Shown piece after piece: positions 15,260 to 23,415 of a stretch of 64,000 nucleotides of DNA. Numbering within the stretch: the first letter of the stretch is position 1; every line of letters starts with the position of its first letter. This stretch comes from a virus: IMG/VR virus record IMGVR_UViG_3300011113_000621, positions 1-64,000 of that record; one strand, written 5' to 3'. The notes under the pieces were generated by a model. That model was not told where the DNA came from. It made no database searches and saw nothing but the letters and a program-made list of their open reading frames with translations. The translations under genes were made by a program, and so were the position numbers.

Positions 15260-17061
15260 AGTTTTCCTGCCTTATCATCTTTAAGTAAGCTAAGTAGCTT
15301 GTCTTTGTCACGAACAATTTGTTCGAAGTTGTCTGCCTTGGTTTCAAGAACTTGAATCACCCGTTCCTCAATAGTTCCCTCAGTAACATAGTCTGTCACA
15401 ATAATTGAGTCATGAATTTCTGATCCAATACGGTGTACACGATCCAAGGCCTGCTTGTGATCAACAAGTGACCATGGACGTTGCAACATGATTAGGCGAC
15501 GTGCGGCAGTTAGTGTAATACCAACTCCACCTGCCTGGGCTGTAAAAAGAATCCACTTGATCTTGCCTGCTTGAAAATCATCAACCGCTTGTTGACGTTC
15601 GTCCTCGCTTTGAGATCCAGTGATAAGACCGTGTCGTATATCTTCCTTAGTCAGTGCAGCGCTTAAAAGATAGATTAACTGTCTTGAGACTGCACATACG
15701 GCGACTGAGTCATTTCCAAAGTCACCATTTTTTATATCGTCCATCAATGCCTCAACCTTACAAGATGGATCTGCAAGAACAGCTTTAATCTCGCCTGTAG
15801 TTTCGTTTGTTGCCATTTCGGCGTATGAACTTGCAAACTGTAAAAGACGAATTGTTTGTGTAAGCGCAGATGGTGCGGTAAGCGCCTCTCCGCCTTCTAG
15901 CTCTGCAATCATCATGTCACGCATTTGGTCATAAGCTTTCTTTTGCTTAGTTGACATCTCTACATCACGACGTTCAAACATCATCTCTGGTAGCCATGGA
16001 AGTACCTTTGCCTTAAGCATACGACGCATACGTGGATTTATTGCTGCATAAAATTCTTGTTCCATGTGAGGCTTAACACCTAAAACCATCATGCCGCCAA
16101 AGGCATTAAGCATGGTGTTAATCATTCTGTCAACCCAACGTGTTTTACTTGGCCACTCATTTGGGCTTAGCCAGTGAAGAATTGACCACAGATCTAAAAC
16201 ATCGTTTGCAATTGGTGTTCCTGTAAGTGCAAATCTAATATCCGCATCACCTGTGGCAGCCCAAAGCGCACGAGTCTGCTTTGACTTTGCTTCCTTGGAC
16301 CTGTGAATTTCGTCAGCTATAACTGCCTTAAAATCAATGTTGTTTAGCTCACGCGGGTGAACTTCGCAGCGATTTTCCGACACCTTTTCATCGTGTCCGC
16401 CGCAGGACTGACACCTTGCTAGAGCAATGGACCCATAACCTGCCAGGCGTGAATGTGTTCTTAAACCTTCCCAGTTAATTACGTAAACATCCGCTGGTTC
16501 TTCAAATTGCTTACGGCGTTGACCTGCGCTTCCTTTGATGACTTGCACGTTTACGTCTGGCCACCACTTTACAAACTCACGCTTCCAATTTTTCTTTAGG
16601 GTATTAGGGCAAACTACCAAGGCAGGGAATATATCCTCACCTGAGTCCTTAAATGCCTTTAATGCGCGTATTGCCTGGGCAGTCTTACCAAGGCCAGGCT
16701 CGTCGGCAAGTAGGGCACGTCGCGCAGTCTTCAAAAATGCAACGCCAGCTCTCTGGTGGGGAAATAGGTCCGCGTTAGAGAGGTCCTCTAGGGTCTCTAG
16801 GTCACGTAGAGTATTCGCTGGGGTAATCCGATTGGCAAGCTCATTGGTGGCCCAGTCGGTCAATTTAGGGCCAATAATTAGGTCATTTCTAAAGGTAGAT
16901 CTCAACGCGAGACACGTTGCCCAGCTCAATGGGACTGTCCACACGCTCAGCTTTGTGTCCCACTTTGCACCAGGTAAGCTTTTACAAAGTTCCTTAAAGC
17001 GCCACTCAGCATTGATTACTACGTGCTTGTTTGTATCGTCAAGCTCTACGTTCACAGACAC
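15256..17061 (-). CDS. SNF2-family helicase/translocase
   Basis: 601 aa, GTG start at 17061. A HARP-like N-terminal segment (15-45, FKELCKSLPGAKWDTKLSVW), then Walker A EPGLGKT at 121-127, a four-ligand C/C/C/H insertion (ARCQSCGG...NRCEVH) that could bind zinc, Walker B DEIH, LTGTP, and in the second lobe MLQRPWSLVDHKQALDRVHRIG. It is a complete two-lobed SF2 translocase of the SNF2/SMARCAL1 type, which remodels or reverses branched DNA. It heads the recombination set and has its own promoter-like sequence (TATAAC at 17089-17094) and an ACGAAAGGA leader. Confidence 0.9.
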   Translation of the reverse strand: MSVNVELDDTNKHVVINAEWRFKELCKSLPGAKWDTKLSVWTVPLSWATCLALRSTFRNDLIIGPKLTDWATNELANRITPANTLRDLETLEDLSNADLFPHQRAGVAFLKTARRALLADEPGLGKTAQAIRALKAFKDSGEDIFPALVVCPNTLKKNWKREFVKWWPDVNVQVIKGSAGQRRKQFEEPADVYVINWEGLRTHSRLAGYGSIALARCQSCGGHDEKVSENRCEVHPRELNNIDFKAVIADEIHRSKEAKSKQTRALWAATGDADIRFALTGTPIANDVLDLWSILHWLSPNEWPSKTRWVDRMINTMLNAFGGMMVLGVKPHMEQEFYAAINPRMRRMLKAKVLPWLPEMMFERRDVEMSTKQKKAYDQMRDMMIAELEGGEALTAPSALTQTIRLLQFASSYAEMATNETTGEIKAVLADPSCKVEALMDDIKNGDFGNDSVAVCAVSRQLIYLLSAALTKEDIRHGLITGSQSEDERQQAVDDFQAGKIKWILFTAQAGGVGITLTAARRLIMLQRPWSLVDHKQALDRVHRIGSEIHDSIIVTDYVTEGTIEERVIQVLETKADNFEQIVRDKDKLLSLLKDDKAGKL

Positions 17062-17088
17062 CTAAAAGGTTCCTTTCGTCATTAAGTC

Positions 17089-17094
17089 GTTATA
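17089..17094 (-). promoter_or_regulatory. Promoter -10 (TATAAC) and ACGAAAGGA leader of the SNF2 gene
   Basis: On the minus strand TTAGTATAACG precedes ATGACGAAAGGAAC (17071-17083), which ends about 10 bases before the GTG. The -35 is weak. The ACGARAGGR ribosome-binding form recurs at 9234, 12961, 21954, 62618 and 62808. Confidence 0.5.
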
Positions 17095-17108
17095 CTAACA
17101 GGTTTTGA

Positions 17109-17142
17109 TAAAAAAGTAACTACATTTTGACCTAGTATGTAG
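17109..17142 (-). terminator. Weak intrinsic terminator after the RuvC-like gene
   Basis: CTACAT and ATGTAG (17120-17125 and 17137-17142) form a 6-bp stem with an 11-base loop, followed on the minus strand by TTACTTTTTTATC. Only five bases separate it from the RuvC-like stop. The stem is short, so read-through is likely. Confidence 0.45.
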
Positions 17143-17146
17143 ATTT

Positions 17147-17611
17147 TTATTGGAGCAGGCGCAAGGGCTTCCATCCTAACTTTACACAGCGCAAAAGACC
17201 GTGGCGAATCGCATCTAACGCGTGTCCGTCACCGCCCTTATGCCAATATTCCAACTTTTTCAACTTAGGATTATCAAACATTGCCTTGGCGTCCGCTGGA
17301 GACTGGAAGATAATTGAATCAGGATCTAATCCACTATCTAGCATTATCTGTTTTAGAACGCCAATTTGCTCAAGGCTATAAGGTGCCTGTGAGTTGCGCA
17401 CCGTTTGTGCGTTTATGATAAACCTTTCGCAAACTACTTGTATTGCTATGTTACCTACCTTTGCGGTATTTAGTGCCTCACGTATTGGCTGAGCGTATTC
17501 TTTCATTTGATACTCGCCAGACATTATAATTTTTGGCTCGTCTCCAAGGTTTAAGGAAATCAACGCAATTCCACTTGCCTTGCCAGGGTCAACTGCTAGT
17601 ATATGCATCAC
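17147..17611 (-). CDS. RuvC-like Holliday-junction resolvase
   Basis: 154 aa with an RNase-H-fold layout: ILAVDPGKASGIALI at the start with Asp8, VVCERFI with Glu62, and GDGHALDAIRHGLLR at 127-141 with Asp133. Those acidic positions match the catalytic triad of RuvC-type phage nucleases. Its expected role is to resolve branched DNA before packaging. Length is typical. The gene overlaps the DNA polymerase stop by four bases, so it is translated with the replication enzymes. Confidence 0.8.
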   Translation of the reverse strand: MMHILAVDPGKASGIALISLNLGDEPKIIMSGEYQMKEYAQPIREALNTAKVGNIAIQVVCERFIINAQTVRNSQAPYSLEQIGVLKQIMLDSGLDPDSIIFQSPADAKAMFDNPKLKKLEYWHKGGDGHALDAIRHGLLRCVKLGWKPLRLLQ

Positions 17612-19434
17612 TTATATTTTTCTCCCCAGTTTTCCATAGGCCCGTCTATTCCTGCAGTAAGAGGAACATCCCAGCCTTGCGTAGTTGTCATGCACTGCTT
17701 AACAATGTTTTTAATTTCTTCAACGTCCTTCCTTGGCGCGTTAAGAACAATTTCATCGTGTACTGGAACTATGAGAAGTTCAGTTAAGTCAGCTTGATCT
17801 AACTTAACAAGGTTTGCCTTAAATACCTCGGCAGCGCCTCCTTGGATTAAATAATTCACCAGTGTGTAAACTCGGTCTTCATCGCACGGAAGGCGTCTGC
17901 CTGTCCATGTATATACATACCCTTGACCTTCTGCCTTTAGGCGACGCATTCCAGCATCTTCAATTTGGCGTTGAAAGTGCGACATTCCAGGAAACCTTGT
18001 ATCAAAAGCATCTGATACAGATCTCATTTGCCCTTCTTGTACTCCAGCTGTAATTGCTTGCTTCGCGACTCCAGCTCCATAAAGACGACCGTATACCGTT
18101 CCTTTAATAAGGTTACGACGCTTATCTGAGCGTTGCATATTTGGATCGTTGTAGATTTCTCTACCAATTTCCGTAAACGGATCTGACCCAGTAGCATCAG
18201 CTCTATTGAATAGGTTGATGAGATTTGGATCTTGCGAGAGCGAGGCAAACATTCTGAACTCGACTTGGTCAAGGTCGCTGGTAACAATGACATGTTCATC
18301 GTCCTTTGGGATAAATGCCGTGCGAACAGTGTCATCACCCTTAGGCAATGTCTGCAAGGCTGGATTTTGTATGCTCATACGACTCGTGCGAGCGCCAAGT
18401 GTTTTTACGGAAGGGTGAACTACTCCGTTTACGTTATCACTTAAGAAGTTTGAAAAATAAGTGTTTGCAAGCTTGTCTGCCTTACGTTGTTTTAACACGA
18501 TTTCGGCAAGATTTTTTACCTCGTCGTTTCCGTTAATGGTAAGTAGCTTTAATTGGTCCTTTGTTGCAGATTTTTGTCCTGTAGGTGTAAATTCTGTAAT
18601 TTCCGCGCCAAGTTTTTCAAAAAGACGCACTAGTTGAATGTTACTTGATATGGAAGTGCCGTTGTAGGTCTGCTTAGCCCAGTCTTTTACCGACTGACTG
18701 TAATCATTTAGCTCGTCATACTTTCTTTTAGAGTACTCAAGGTCTACGCGTGCTCCATTGATCTCCATGCGCGTAACGATCTTGCGTGCAGCCATTTCAA
18801 GTTCGTAAGCGCGGTTATATGGACCCGTAGGACCGCACTTTTCATAAAACATCTCCCACAGACGCATTGTAAGCACTGTATCAAGTGCTCCGTATGCCCA
18901 AAACGGTTCAAAGTTTACTGGAACTGTTCCCCATGTCCAACCATTTTCAATAAGCTTAAGGTCTAAGGTATCTTGCAACGCAACTGCGCGGCCATCAACG
19001 TGTAGTGCGGCAAGTTGCTTTAACGCACCAGATCCTAAAGGGTCAATTATGTGTGCCATAATCATAGTGTCGTGTGACCTATGCCATGGAATGTCCCAGC
19101 GTGATTGAACTGCAAACCAACGAGCCTCAAATGCTATGTTGTGACACACTAAAGGTCCATCAAACTTGTCCATAGCCTCGTAGAAAACACCAGCCCACTC
19201 TTGCCAAGGAATAGACCAACCTTGTTGGCCATCTCCGACTTGAACAAGACGTAGTTGACCGTGCCATGGAGATAGCGCATCACTGCGTTGACCACCTGGA
19301 CGCTCACCAGTTTCTGTATCAACTGCAATTGCGTTGTGTGGGCGTCTTTCACCGAGCCAACGTATAAAGGCATTAGCCTTTTCTACGCTGTCTACAAGGT
19401 GAAGCTTGACGTCGCCTAGTCCGCTATCTGTCAT
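17608..19434 (-). CDS. Family A DNA polymerase with 3'-5' exonuclease
   Basis: 608 aa. The exonuclease domain has VDTETG (Asp39, Glu41), CHNIAFEARWF (97-107) and YGALDTVLT (181-189, Asp185). The polymerase has motif A SDLDQVEFR (Asp387), O-helix RRNLIKGTVYGRLYG (Lys444, Tyr448) and motif C PVHDEIV (Asp560). The 5' nuclease of bacterial Pol I is absent, as usual for phage replicases. It would copy phage DNA; incorporation of modified dCTP would be tolerated at the primer terminus by design if hypermodification is real. No primase or DnaB helicase is in the window. Confidence 0.93.
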   Translation of the reverse strand: MTDSGLGDVKLHLVDSVEKANAFIRWLGERRPHNAIAVDTETGERPGGQRSDALSPWHGQLRLVQVGDGQQGWSIPWQEWAGVFYEAMDKFDGPLVCHNIAFEARWFAVQSRWDIPWHRSHDTMIMAHIIDPLGSGALKQLAALHVDGRAVALQDTLDLKLIENGWTWGTVPVNFEPFWAYGALDTVLTMRLWEMFYEKCGPTGPYNRAYELEMAARKIVTRMEINGARVDLEYSKRKYDELNDYSQSVKDWAKQTYNGTSISSNIQLVRLFEKLGAEITEFTPTGQKSATKDQLKLLTINGNDEVKNLAEIVLKQRKADKLANTYFSNFLSDNVNGVVHPSVKTLGARTSRMSIQNPALQTLPKGDDTVRTAFIPKDDEHVIVTSDLDQVEFRMFASLSQDPNLINLFNRADATGSDPFTEIGREIYNDPNMQRSDKRRNLIKGTVYGRLYGAGVAKQAITAGVQEGQMRSVSDAFDTRFPGMSHFQRQIEDAGMRRLKAEGQGYVYTWTGRRLPCDEDRVYTLVNYLIQGGAAEVFKANLVKLDQADLTELLIVPVHDEIVLNAPRKDVEEIKNIVKQCMTTTQGWDVPLTAGIDGPMENWGEKYK

Positions 19435-19924
19435 TTACGTCCTTTGTTATTGTTACTTCTATATTACACTGTAAAAAGTACTCTACGGTCTCATCAGGAA
19501 GGCGATGAGACGCACGAGTGCCAATTCTCATAACAACACGACGTATTCCAGCGTTTGATATTAACTTTGCGCATTGATAACATGCTGCATCAGTTATGTA
19601 TATGGTTCCACCTTCAACGCGCGAGCGATCTACATATAAAAGTGCATTTGCCTCCGCATGTATTGACGGGCAGGAATCATACGTATTTGTCAAAGGAACT
19701 ACTCCTTGAGCGCGTGGGCACCATTCAATACAGTCACCTTCAACCGCAAGTGTCGCAGCGGGTCCGTTGTATCCTGTAGATGAGATACGTTGACTCTTTG
19801 AGACAACAACTGCACCTATTTGCGCACGACTACAGCGTGAACGTTTGGCAATTGAGTCTGCCACCGACATCCACGTTTCATCCCAGGAGGGTCTAGTTAG
19901 ATGATTCAGGTGGTCCTCCAACAA
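19424..19924 (-). CDS. dCMP/CMP deaminase family enzyme
   Basis: 166 aa. Zinc site HAE at 89-91 (His89, Glu91) with C115-x2-C118, the WDETWMSVADSIAKRSRC opening and GYNGP, all typical of phage dCMP deaminases. It converts dCMP to dUMP for thymidylate synthesis. The reading frame's TTG at 19924 is used as start; an RBS-like GGAGGA lies inside the first codons, so a slightly later start is possible but the conserved RPSWDE must be kept. It overlaps the polymerase and the upstream small gene, so it belongs to the nucleotide-metabolism operon. Confidence 0.85.
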   Translation of the reverse strand: MLEDHLNHLTRPSWDETWMSVADSIAKRSRCSRAQIGAVVVSKSQRISSTGYNGPAATLAVEGDCIEWCPRAQGVVPLTNTYDSCPSIHAEANALLYVDRSRVEGGTIYITDAACYQCAKLISNAGIRRVVMRIGTRASHRLPDETVEYFLQCNIEVTITKDVNDR

Positions 19925-20093
19925 TCATGCTGTTAAAAAGCTTGCTAATTAAAAACATAGCTTCCCTACGAGTAAACCCAGCCGCCTGCAGTTCAGTGTA
20001 CATCTCATGAAGTTGAACCATGGCAGCCTTCATTGGGCTTTCATACATGTCTTCAATTTCACGTTTTAATTTTTTCATCTTCTCTTCATCCAT
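19893..20093 (-). CDS. Small helical hypothetical protein
   Basis: 66 aa from the ATG at 20093, chosen over an upstream start at 20117 because AAGGAA lies about six bases before it and the ATGGATGA overlap with the upstream gene is tight. The protein is helical, rich in Lys, Glu and Met (EEKMKKLKREIEDMYESPMK), with FTRREAMFLISKLFNSM and no known domain. It bridges the hydroxymethylase-like gene and the deaminase, overlapping both, so it is part of that operon. Function unknown. Confidence 0.65.
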   Translation of the reverse strand: MDEEKMKKLKREIEDMYESPMKAAMVQLHEMYTELQAAGFTRREAMFLISKLFNSMIVGGPPESSN

Positions 20094-20952
20094 TTGATTT
20101 TTCCTTATTCTTCTCAATGGCGCGTATCATTGCACTAGCATACCATCCTTCAAAGGGGTGAAGTCTATACCGTAACATTGTCTCTTCTATATGCTGAGCG
20201 GCAGTTAACGCGCTTAAGGCATATGATGAAACTTGCTGCCAAGTTAATCCAGTGATGGCTGGAATATCCTCATACTTGTCTGTGTACTTTAACTTATCAG
20301 CCATATCATAGTGTTGCTCGTAGATATGAAGAGATCCAACGTGGTGTGTGTAGTTTCCAGGCTCAATACCTAACACAGACGCAATTGCAAGTTGAACACG
20401 CGTAAATTGAAAGAAGTCATACGCGGCTCCAAGCCACACATCGTTCGAGCGCATAAATACAGTCATGTTTAACTTATTGTCACGTATTCTAAATTGGTGA
20501 AGTATCGTGCAGGGGTAGTCACGTTTCTTTGGAAGTAGATCGAGTTCAGGATTCCATATCGTAACAACTGCCTGTCTTGTGTCTGGGTCCTGCCTTAGTC
20601 TTTCAATAACCTTTTCATATTGGCCATTAGTTCTTAGACCATATGCGCCATGAAACAGTCCGTTGTCCTCAGCGTAGTTCTTAAATTGCGGGCCAACTGC
20701 AATGACAAGTTTTGGCGTTGATACTCCAGCGAGAAGTTGACACGCCTCAACCGCACCAATACCTGGAACAGTTCCGCGTCCTACACCTAATGGTAAGGTG
20801 TTCTTTACGTCATCAATGCGAATTACCGCGTCCTCGATCTCACGGGTCTTCATTCCGCGCGGAGCGGTTTCTCGACCGTGCTCTAAGACGTGTTTAACAA
20901 GATCAACGTATCCGTTAACTCCGTCTGGTATATTTATTATCGCAGTATCCAC
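20086..20952 (-). CDS. Thymidylate-synthase-fold dCMP hydroxymethylase (putative)
   Basis: 288 aa, GTG start with AGGGAGAG upstream. LFHGAYGLR (99-107) and DTRQAVVTIWNP carry the phosphate-binding arginines, YPCTILHQF holds the nucleophile Cys148, RSNDVWLG (168-175) and HHVGSLHIYEQH (203-214) complete the TS fold. The key difference is Asp179 in LGAAYDFF, where thymidylate synthases have Asn (E. coli Asn177, also 31 residues after the Cys). Asp at this position is what lets T4 gp42 (Cys148, Asp179) bind dCMP, and Asn-to-Asp changes in TS shift preference to dCMP. I therefore call a dCMP hydroxymethylase or methylase, folate dependent. A TS with odd specificity is the alternative. It overlaps the kinase fusion gene. 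Confidence 0.8.
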   Translation of the reverse strand: MDTAIINIPDGVNGYVDLVKHVLEHGRETAPRGMKTREIEDAVIRIDDVKNTLPLGVGRGTVPGIGAVEACQLLAGVSTPKLVIAVGPQFKNYAEDNGLFHGAYGLRTNGQYEKVIERLRQDPDTRQAVVTIWNPELDLLPKKRDYPCTILHQFRIRDNKLNMTVFMRSNDVWLGAAYDFFQFTRVQLAIASVLGIEPGNYTHHVGSLHIYEQHYDMADKLKYTDKYEDIPAITGLTWQQVSSYALSALTAAQHIEETMLRYRLHPFEGWYASAMIRAIEKNKEKSNG

Positions 20953-21950
20953 TGGCTCTCCCTGTCATATCGTAGTGATTGCTTAAATATCTCGTGCCCG
21001 TAATCTAGCTTGCGTGCGTTAGAGAAACGCCTTACATATTGCGGATGAGGAAGAACAACGTATTGGTGTTCCTTAAATCCATGAGCCTTTAGTCCTTTTT
21101 CTGCTTGGCTCCCAAGTGCAATTATTCTTGGTCTTCTTAATACCTGCCACAACTCGTCAACCTGCGTAACGTGCTCATCATTTACATTTATAATTCCCAT
21201 GGTCTTCCAAGAGTTACCTGGAAGAGATGATAACAAGAAATCACCAGAGTTTCCATCAACAGGCATAAATGGTAGTATTGTCTCCTTACCGTAAGCTTCC
21301 TTTATATTTTGTCTATCTCCAACAAGTAGTACCTGCGCGTCATAACGTCCAATGTACCAAGGAAATTGCTTAAGACTAGCTGCCTTAGTTTCCGCGTAGT
21401 ATGAGTTACTTATTATTTTTTCTGCAAGCATGGGAATATCATGTAGAGATTCGCTTGACGGGTTTAACATCTCGAACTCAGTGGCAACCTCGTCTGCCGC
21501 AAGTCGATATTGACCAAGGATCTTGCCAAGCTCATCACTAGTTACGTAATCGTCACCGCGAGATGAAAGACGACGTTGAATCACGTCTAAAGGTTGATAG
21601 AGCCAAAATTGATGAACACCGCGAGAGGCAAGAAAGAGTTCAACCCAACGCCAGCCCGCGACACCAAGTAGACCGTATCCGTCTTTATTATACTCGGGGC
21701 GTTTTAATGGAGAATATGTTTTTTCACCCCAGTGCCAACGGTCCGCGATCACGTTAGTAGCAGTAAAGTTACAGTTTTCTACAGATGTAACATAGTCTTG
21801 TAAAACCCAGCGACGGGTCATTTCTTGCGGCTTACTTTTATGAAAAAATTCTAGTTTCTTGTTAGGCTGAATTAAAAGTAGACCTTCTTTTATAGCGTCT
21901 ACAAGAGTAGATTTGCCAGAAGCATCTGTGCCCTCTATTATTATAAACAT
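20937..21950 (-). CDS. dNMP kinase fused to a uracil-DNA-glycosylase-like domain
   Basis: 337 aa. Residues 1-185 are a thymidylate-kinase-like P-loop kinase: FIIIEGTDASGKST (P-loop at 7-14), ADRWHWGEKTYS (69-80) in place of the dTMP-kinase DRW/Y motif and a lid-like LSSRGDD. Residues about 205-312 look like the UDG superfamily: VLLVGDRQN, NSGDFLLSS, GIINVND, RIIALGSQAEKGL and the LPHPQY motif. Such dNMP kinases in hypermodifying phages phosphorylate the unusual dNMP (T4 gp1 acts on hydroxymethyl-dCMP). The UDG-like half may bind or process the base instead of cutting DNA. It starts after a promoter-like TATAAT and an ACGAGAGGG leader, as first gene of the modification operon. Confidence 0.75.
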   Translation of the reverse strand: MFIIIEGTDASGKSTLVDAIKEGLLLIQPNKKLEFFHKSKPQEMTRRWVLQDYVTSVENCNFTATNVIADRWHWGEKTYSPLKRPEYNKDGYGLLGVAGWRWVELFLASRGVHQFWLYQPLDVIQRRLSSRGDDYVTSDELGKILGQYRLAADEVATEFEMLNPSSESLHDIPMLAEKIISNSYYAETKAASLKQFPWYIGRYDAQVLLVGDRQNIKEAYGKETILPFMPVDGNSGDFLLSSLPGNSWKTMGIINVNDEHVTQVDELWQVLRRPRIIALGSQAEKGLKAHGFKEHQYVVLPHPQYVRRFSNARKLDYGHEIFKQSLRYDRESQWILR

Positions 21951-21979
21951 TAGCCCTCTCGTCGTTCTGTCTTTTAACT

Positions 21980-21985
21980 ATTATA
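21980..21985 (-). promoter_or_regulatory. Promoter -10 before the kinase fusion gene
   Basis: The minus strand reads CTATTGTATAATAGTT, a perfect TATAAT in the 43-bp gap after the GIY-YIG gene. ACGACGAGAGGG (21954-21965) follows it as ribosome-binding site. A -35 is not obvious. It would drive the kinase, hydroxymethylase, deaminase, polymerase and nuclease genes. Confidence 0.5.
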
Positions 21986-21993
21986 CAATAGTA

Positions 21994-22548
21994 TCATAAG
22001 TTTTCTTTTTTATGCCTATTTTTTTGATAAAAACTTCGCGGTTTGCCTTTCTGCCACTCTGACATTTTCTTACGTGTTTCTTCTGAAACTATTCTGCCTC
22101 TAGACTTGTCCCCTATCTTCCTTTTGTGCTCTTCAGATAATCGTTTTCCAGTATGAGCTGCGGCTATTTTACGTCTAGTCTCTGCAGAATGGACTCTTCC
22201 TCTTTGCCCTTCAGATACTGCGCGTCTGGCTTCTTCTGTGAATACGTACCCAGTTATTCCATCTCCGCCATCAGTTGCATTGAGAAGCTTATATCCTTCT
22301 TTCCTGTAGTTAGCAATATACTTTACTTCTAAGTCTAAAGCTTCTTCAAGTGTTAAATTGTCGTCTAAAATAGTAAAAGTTACATTGTCATAGTGCTTTG
22401 CTATCCACAAATGAATAGGGTATTTTTTATCGTATTTTGAAGATTTTTTGTGCCTATACAGTCTTTCTTCTGCCGAATGCGTAGTTACGCCAATGTACCT
22501 ATACTCTTTAGGCGCATCTTTTAGATGTAAAACGTATACACACGCCAT
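21994..22548 (-). CDS. GIY-YIG homing endonuclease with NUMOD3 motifs
   Basis: 184 aa. The GIY-YIG core is CVYVLHLKDA then YRYIGVTTHSAEERLYRHKK, with Glu in LEVKYIANYRKEGYKLLNATDGG. From about residue 95 come repeated SEETRRKI/SEEHKRKIGDKS-type NUMOD3 motifs (three or four copies) that contact DNA. Free-standing members such as T4 SegA-type enzymes move their own gene between phages. Here it sits as an intruder between structural-type small genes and the DNA-modification operon, overlapping its upstream neighbour by one base. Not part of the phage's core pathway. Confidence 0.9.
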   Translation of the reverse strand: MACVYVLHLKDAPKEYRYIGVTTHSAEERLYRHKKSSKYDKKYPIHLWIAKHYDNVTFTILDDNLTLEEALDLEVKYIANYRKEGYKLLNATDGGDGITGYVFTEEARRAVSEGQRGRVHSAETRRKIAAAHTGKRLSEEHKRKIGDKSRGRIVSEETRKKMSEWQKGKPRSFYQKNRHKKENL

Positions 22549-23018
22549 TATGGAATAAGCTCTACCCTATAAACAGACTCGATTCCTTTATCAATATCTG
22601 AGGCGTCCTCTAACAATCTTTGAGCCACGTTGGTTAAATATCGGGCTCCACCTTGGTCATATTTATATAAGGCATCTAAGACTGGAGTAGGTTCCTCAGA
22701 TACCTGTGCCCAGTAGCGATGCTTTTCAGGAAATATCATAGCTACATTGCGAGTTGGAAAACACTGCTCGCAAGGGACTGCGTCACTATCTAAGGTTAAG
22801 GAAGGCATCTCATTTAATCCATATCTTTTAACCAATGGACACGCTGCTCCGTGGAATATTAGTGAAACTCCAACACGAGAAAGAATGTAAGATCCATTGT
22901 CAGTTTTATACAGCTTAAACTCAATCCAGCGATATGAACCTTGTCTCCACGAAGAAGACTCCGCAAGAAGCTTACCGCTAAATTGAAGCGTGCGTGATCC
23001 GTCCTTGACCTCATGCAT
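22548..23018 (-). CDS. Hypothetical protein (common in actinophages)
   Basis: 156 aa. MHEVKDGSRTLQFSGKLLAESSSWRQG, a YRWIEFKLYKTDNGSYILSRVG strand region, VPCEQCFPTRNV and a C-terminal GGARYLTNVAQRLLEDASDIDKGI. The layout resembles a small beta-rich domain followed by helices. The CEQC pair could bind metal with other ligands. I do not recognise a named family; no function is claimed. It overlaps the upstream 57-aa gene (TAATG) and touches the GIY-YIG gene. Confidence 0.7.
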   Translation of the reverse strand: MHEVKDGSRTLQFSGKLLAESSSWRQGSYRWIEFKLYKTDNGSYILSRVGVSLIFHGAACPLVKRYGLNEMPSLTLDSDAVPCEQCFPTRNVAMIFPEKHRYWAQVSEEPTPVLDALYKYDQGGARYLTNVAQRLLEDASDIDKGIESVYRVELIP

Positions 23019-23191
23019 TATTTTTTATCCGCCAAGTCTACATTGCCATTTGCAATGTCATTTACACGAGATAAAAGTGTGACGTCAGCACGCAAAGACG
23101 CAATTTGAGCTTCGTACATCATGACAAGCTCGCCAATGCGTTGCTGCAACGCCACTGCTATTAGTTCGTACTTTTCCTTTGGCTGTTCCAT
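23018..23191 (-). CDS. Small coiled-coil protein (57 aa)
   Basis: A short gene I read directly in the gap: ATG at 23191 to TAA at 23018. It translates as MEQPKEKYELIAVALQQRIGEL, then a helix with VMMYEAQIASLRADVTLLS and an end of LADKK. It overlaps the next gene (TAATG) and starts four bases after the upstream stop, so it fits an operon of short helical proteins. It is likely a coiled-coil accessory protein of the tail region. Confidence 0.65.
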   Translation of the reverse strand: MEQPKEKYELIAVALQQRIGELVMMYEAQIASLRADVTLLSRVNDIANGNVDLADKK

Positions 23192-23193
23192 AA

Positions 23194-23415
23194 CTACGCG
23201 CCTAAGGCATCAATCTCTGCCTGTAAGGCAGCAAGTTGCAAATCAGCCTTGGCAACTACCTCACTTGCAGATGCAACTTTATCAGCGTCTGGAGTCTCTA
23301 GCGCGTTTTCTGCAACTAAAGATATCTGGGCATTGTACTTTGAGTATTGCACATTTTTAATGTGCGAATTTATGACCGCGATCTTTTCCTCGGTTGTTAG
23401 CTCTACGGTTGACAC
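23194..23415 (-). CDS. Small helical tail-region protein (MSTVELTTEEK family)
   Basis: 73 aa, helical: STVELTTEEKIAVINSHIKNV, YSKYNAQISLVAENAL and a long Ala/Asp/Leu helix to the end. This short family occurs in many marine and freshwater phages beside tail-fibre genes and has no assigned activity. A 9-bp hairpin and an AAGGAG ribosome-binding site precede it. With the neighbouring 57- and 69-aa genes it forms a set of short coiled-coil proteins downstream of the tail-tip genes. Confidence 0.65.
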   Translation of the reverse strand: MSTVELTTEEKIAVINSHIKNVQYSKYNAQISLVAENALETPDADKVASASEVVAKADLQLAALQAEIDALGA

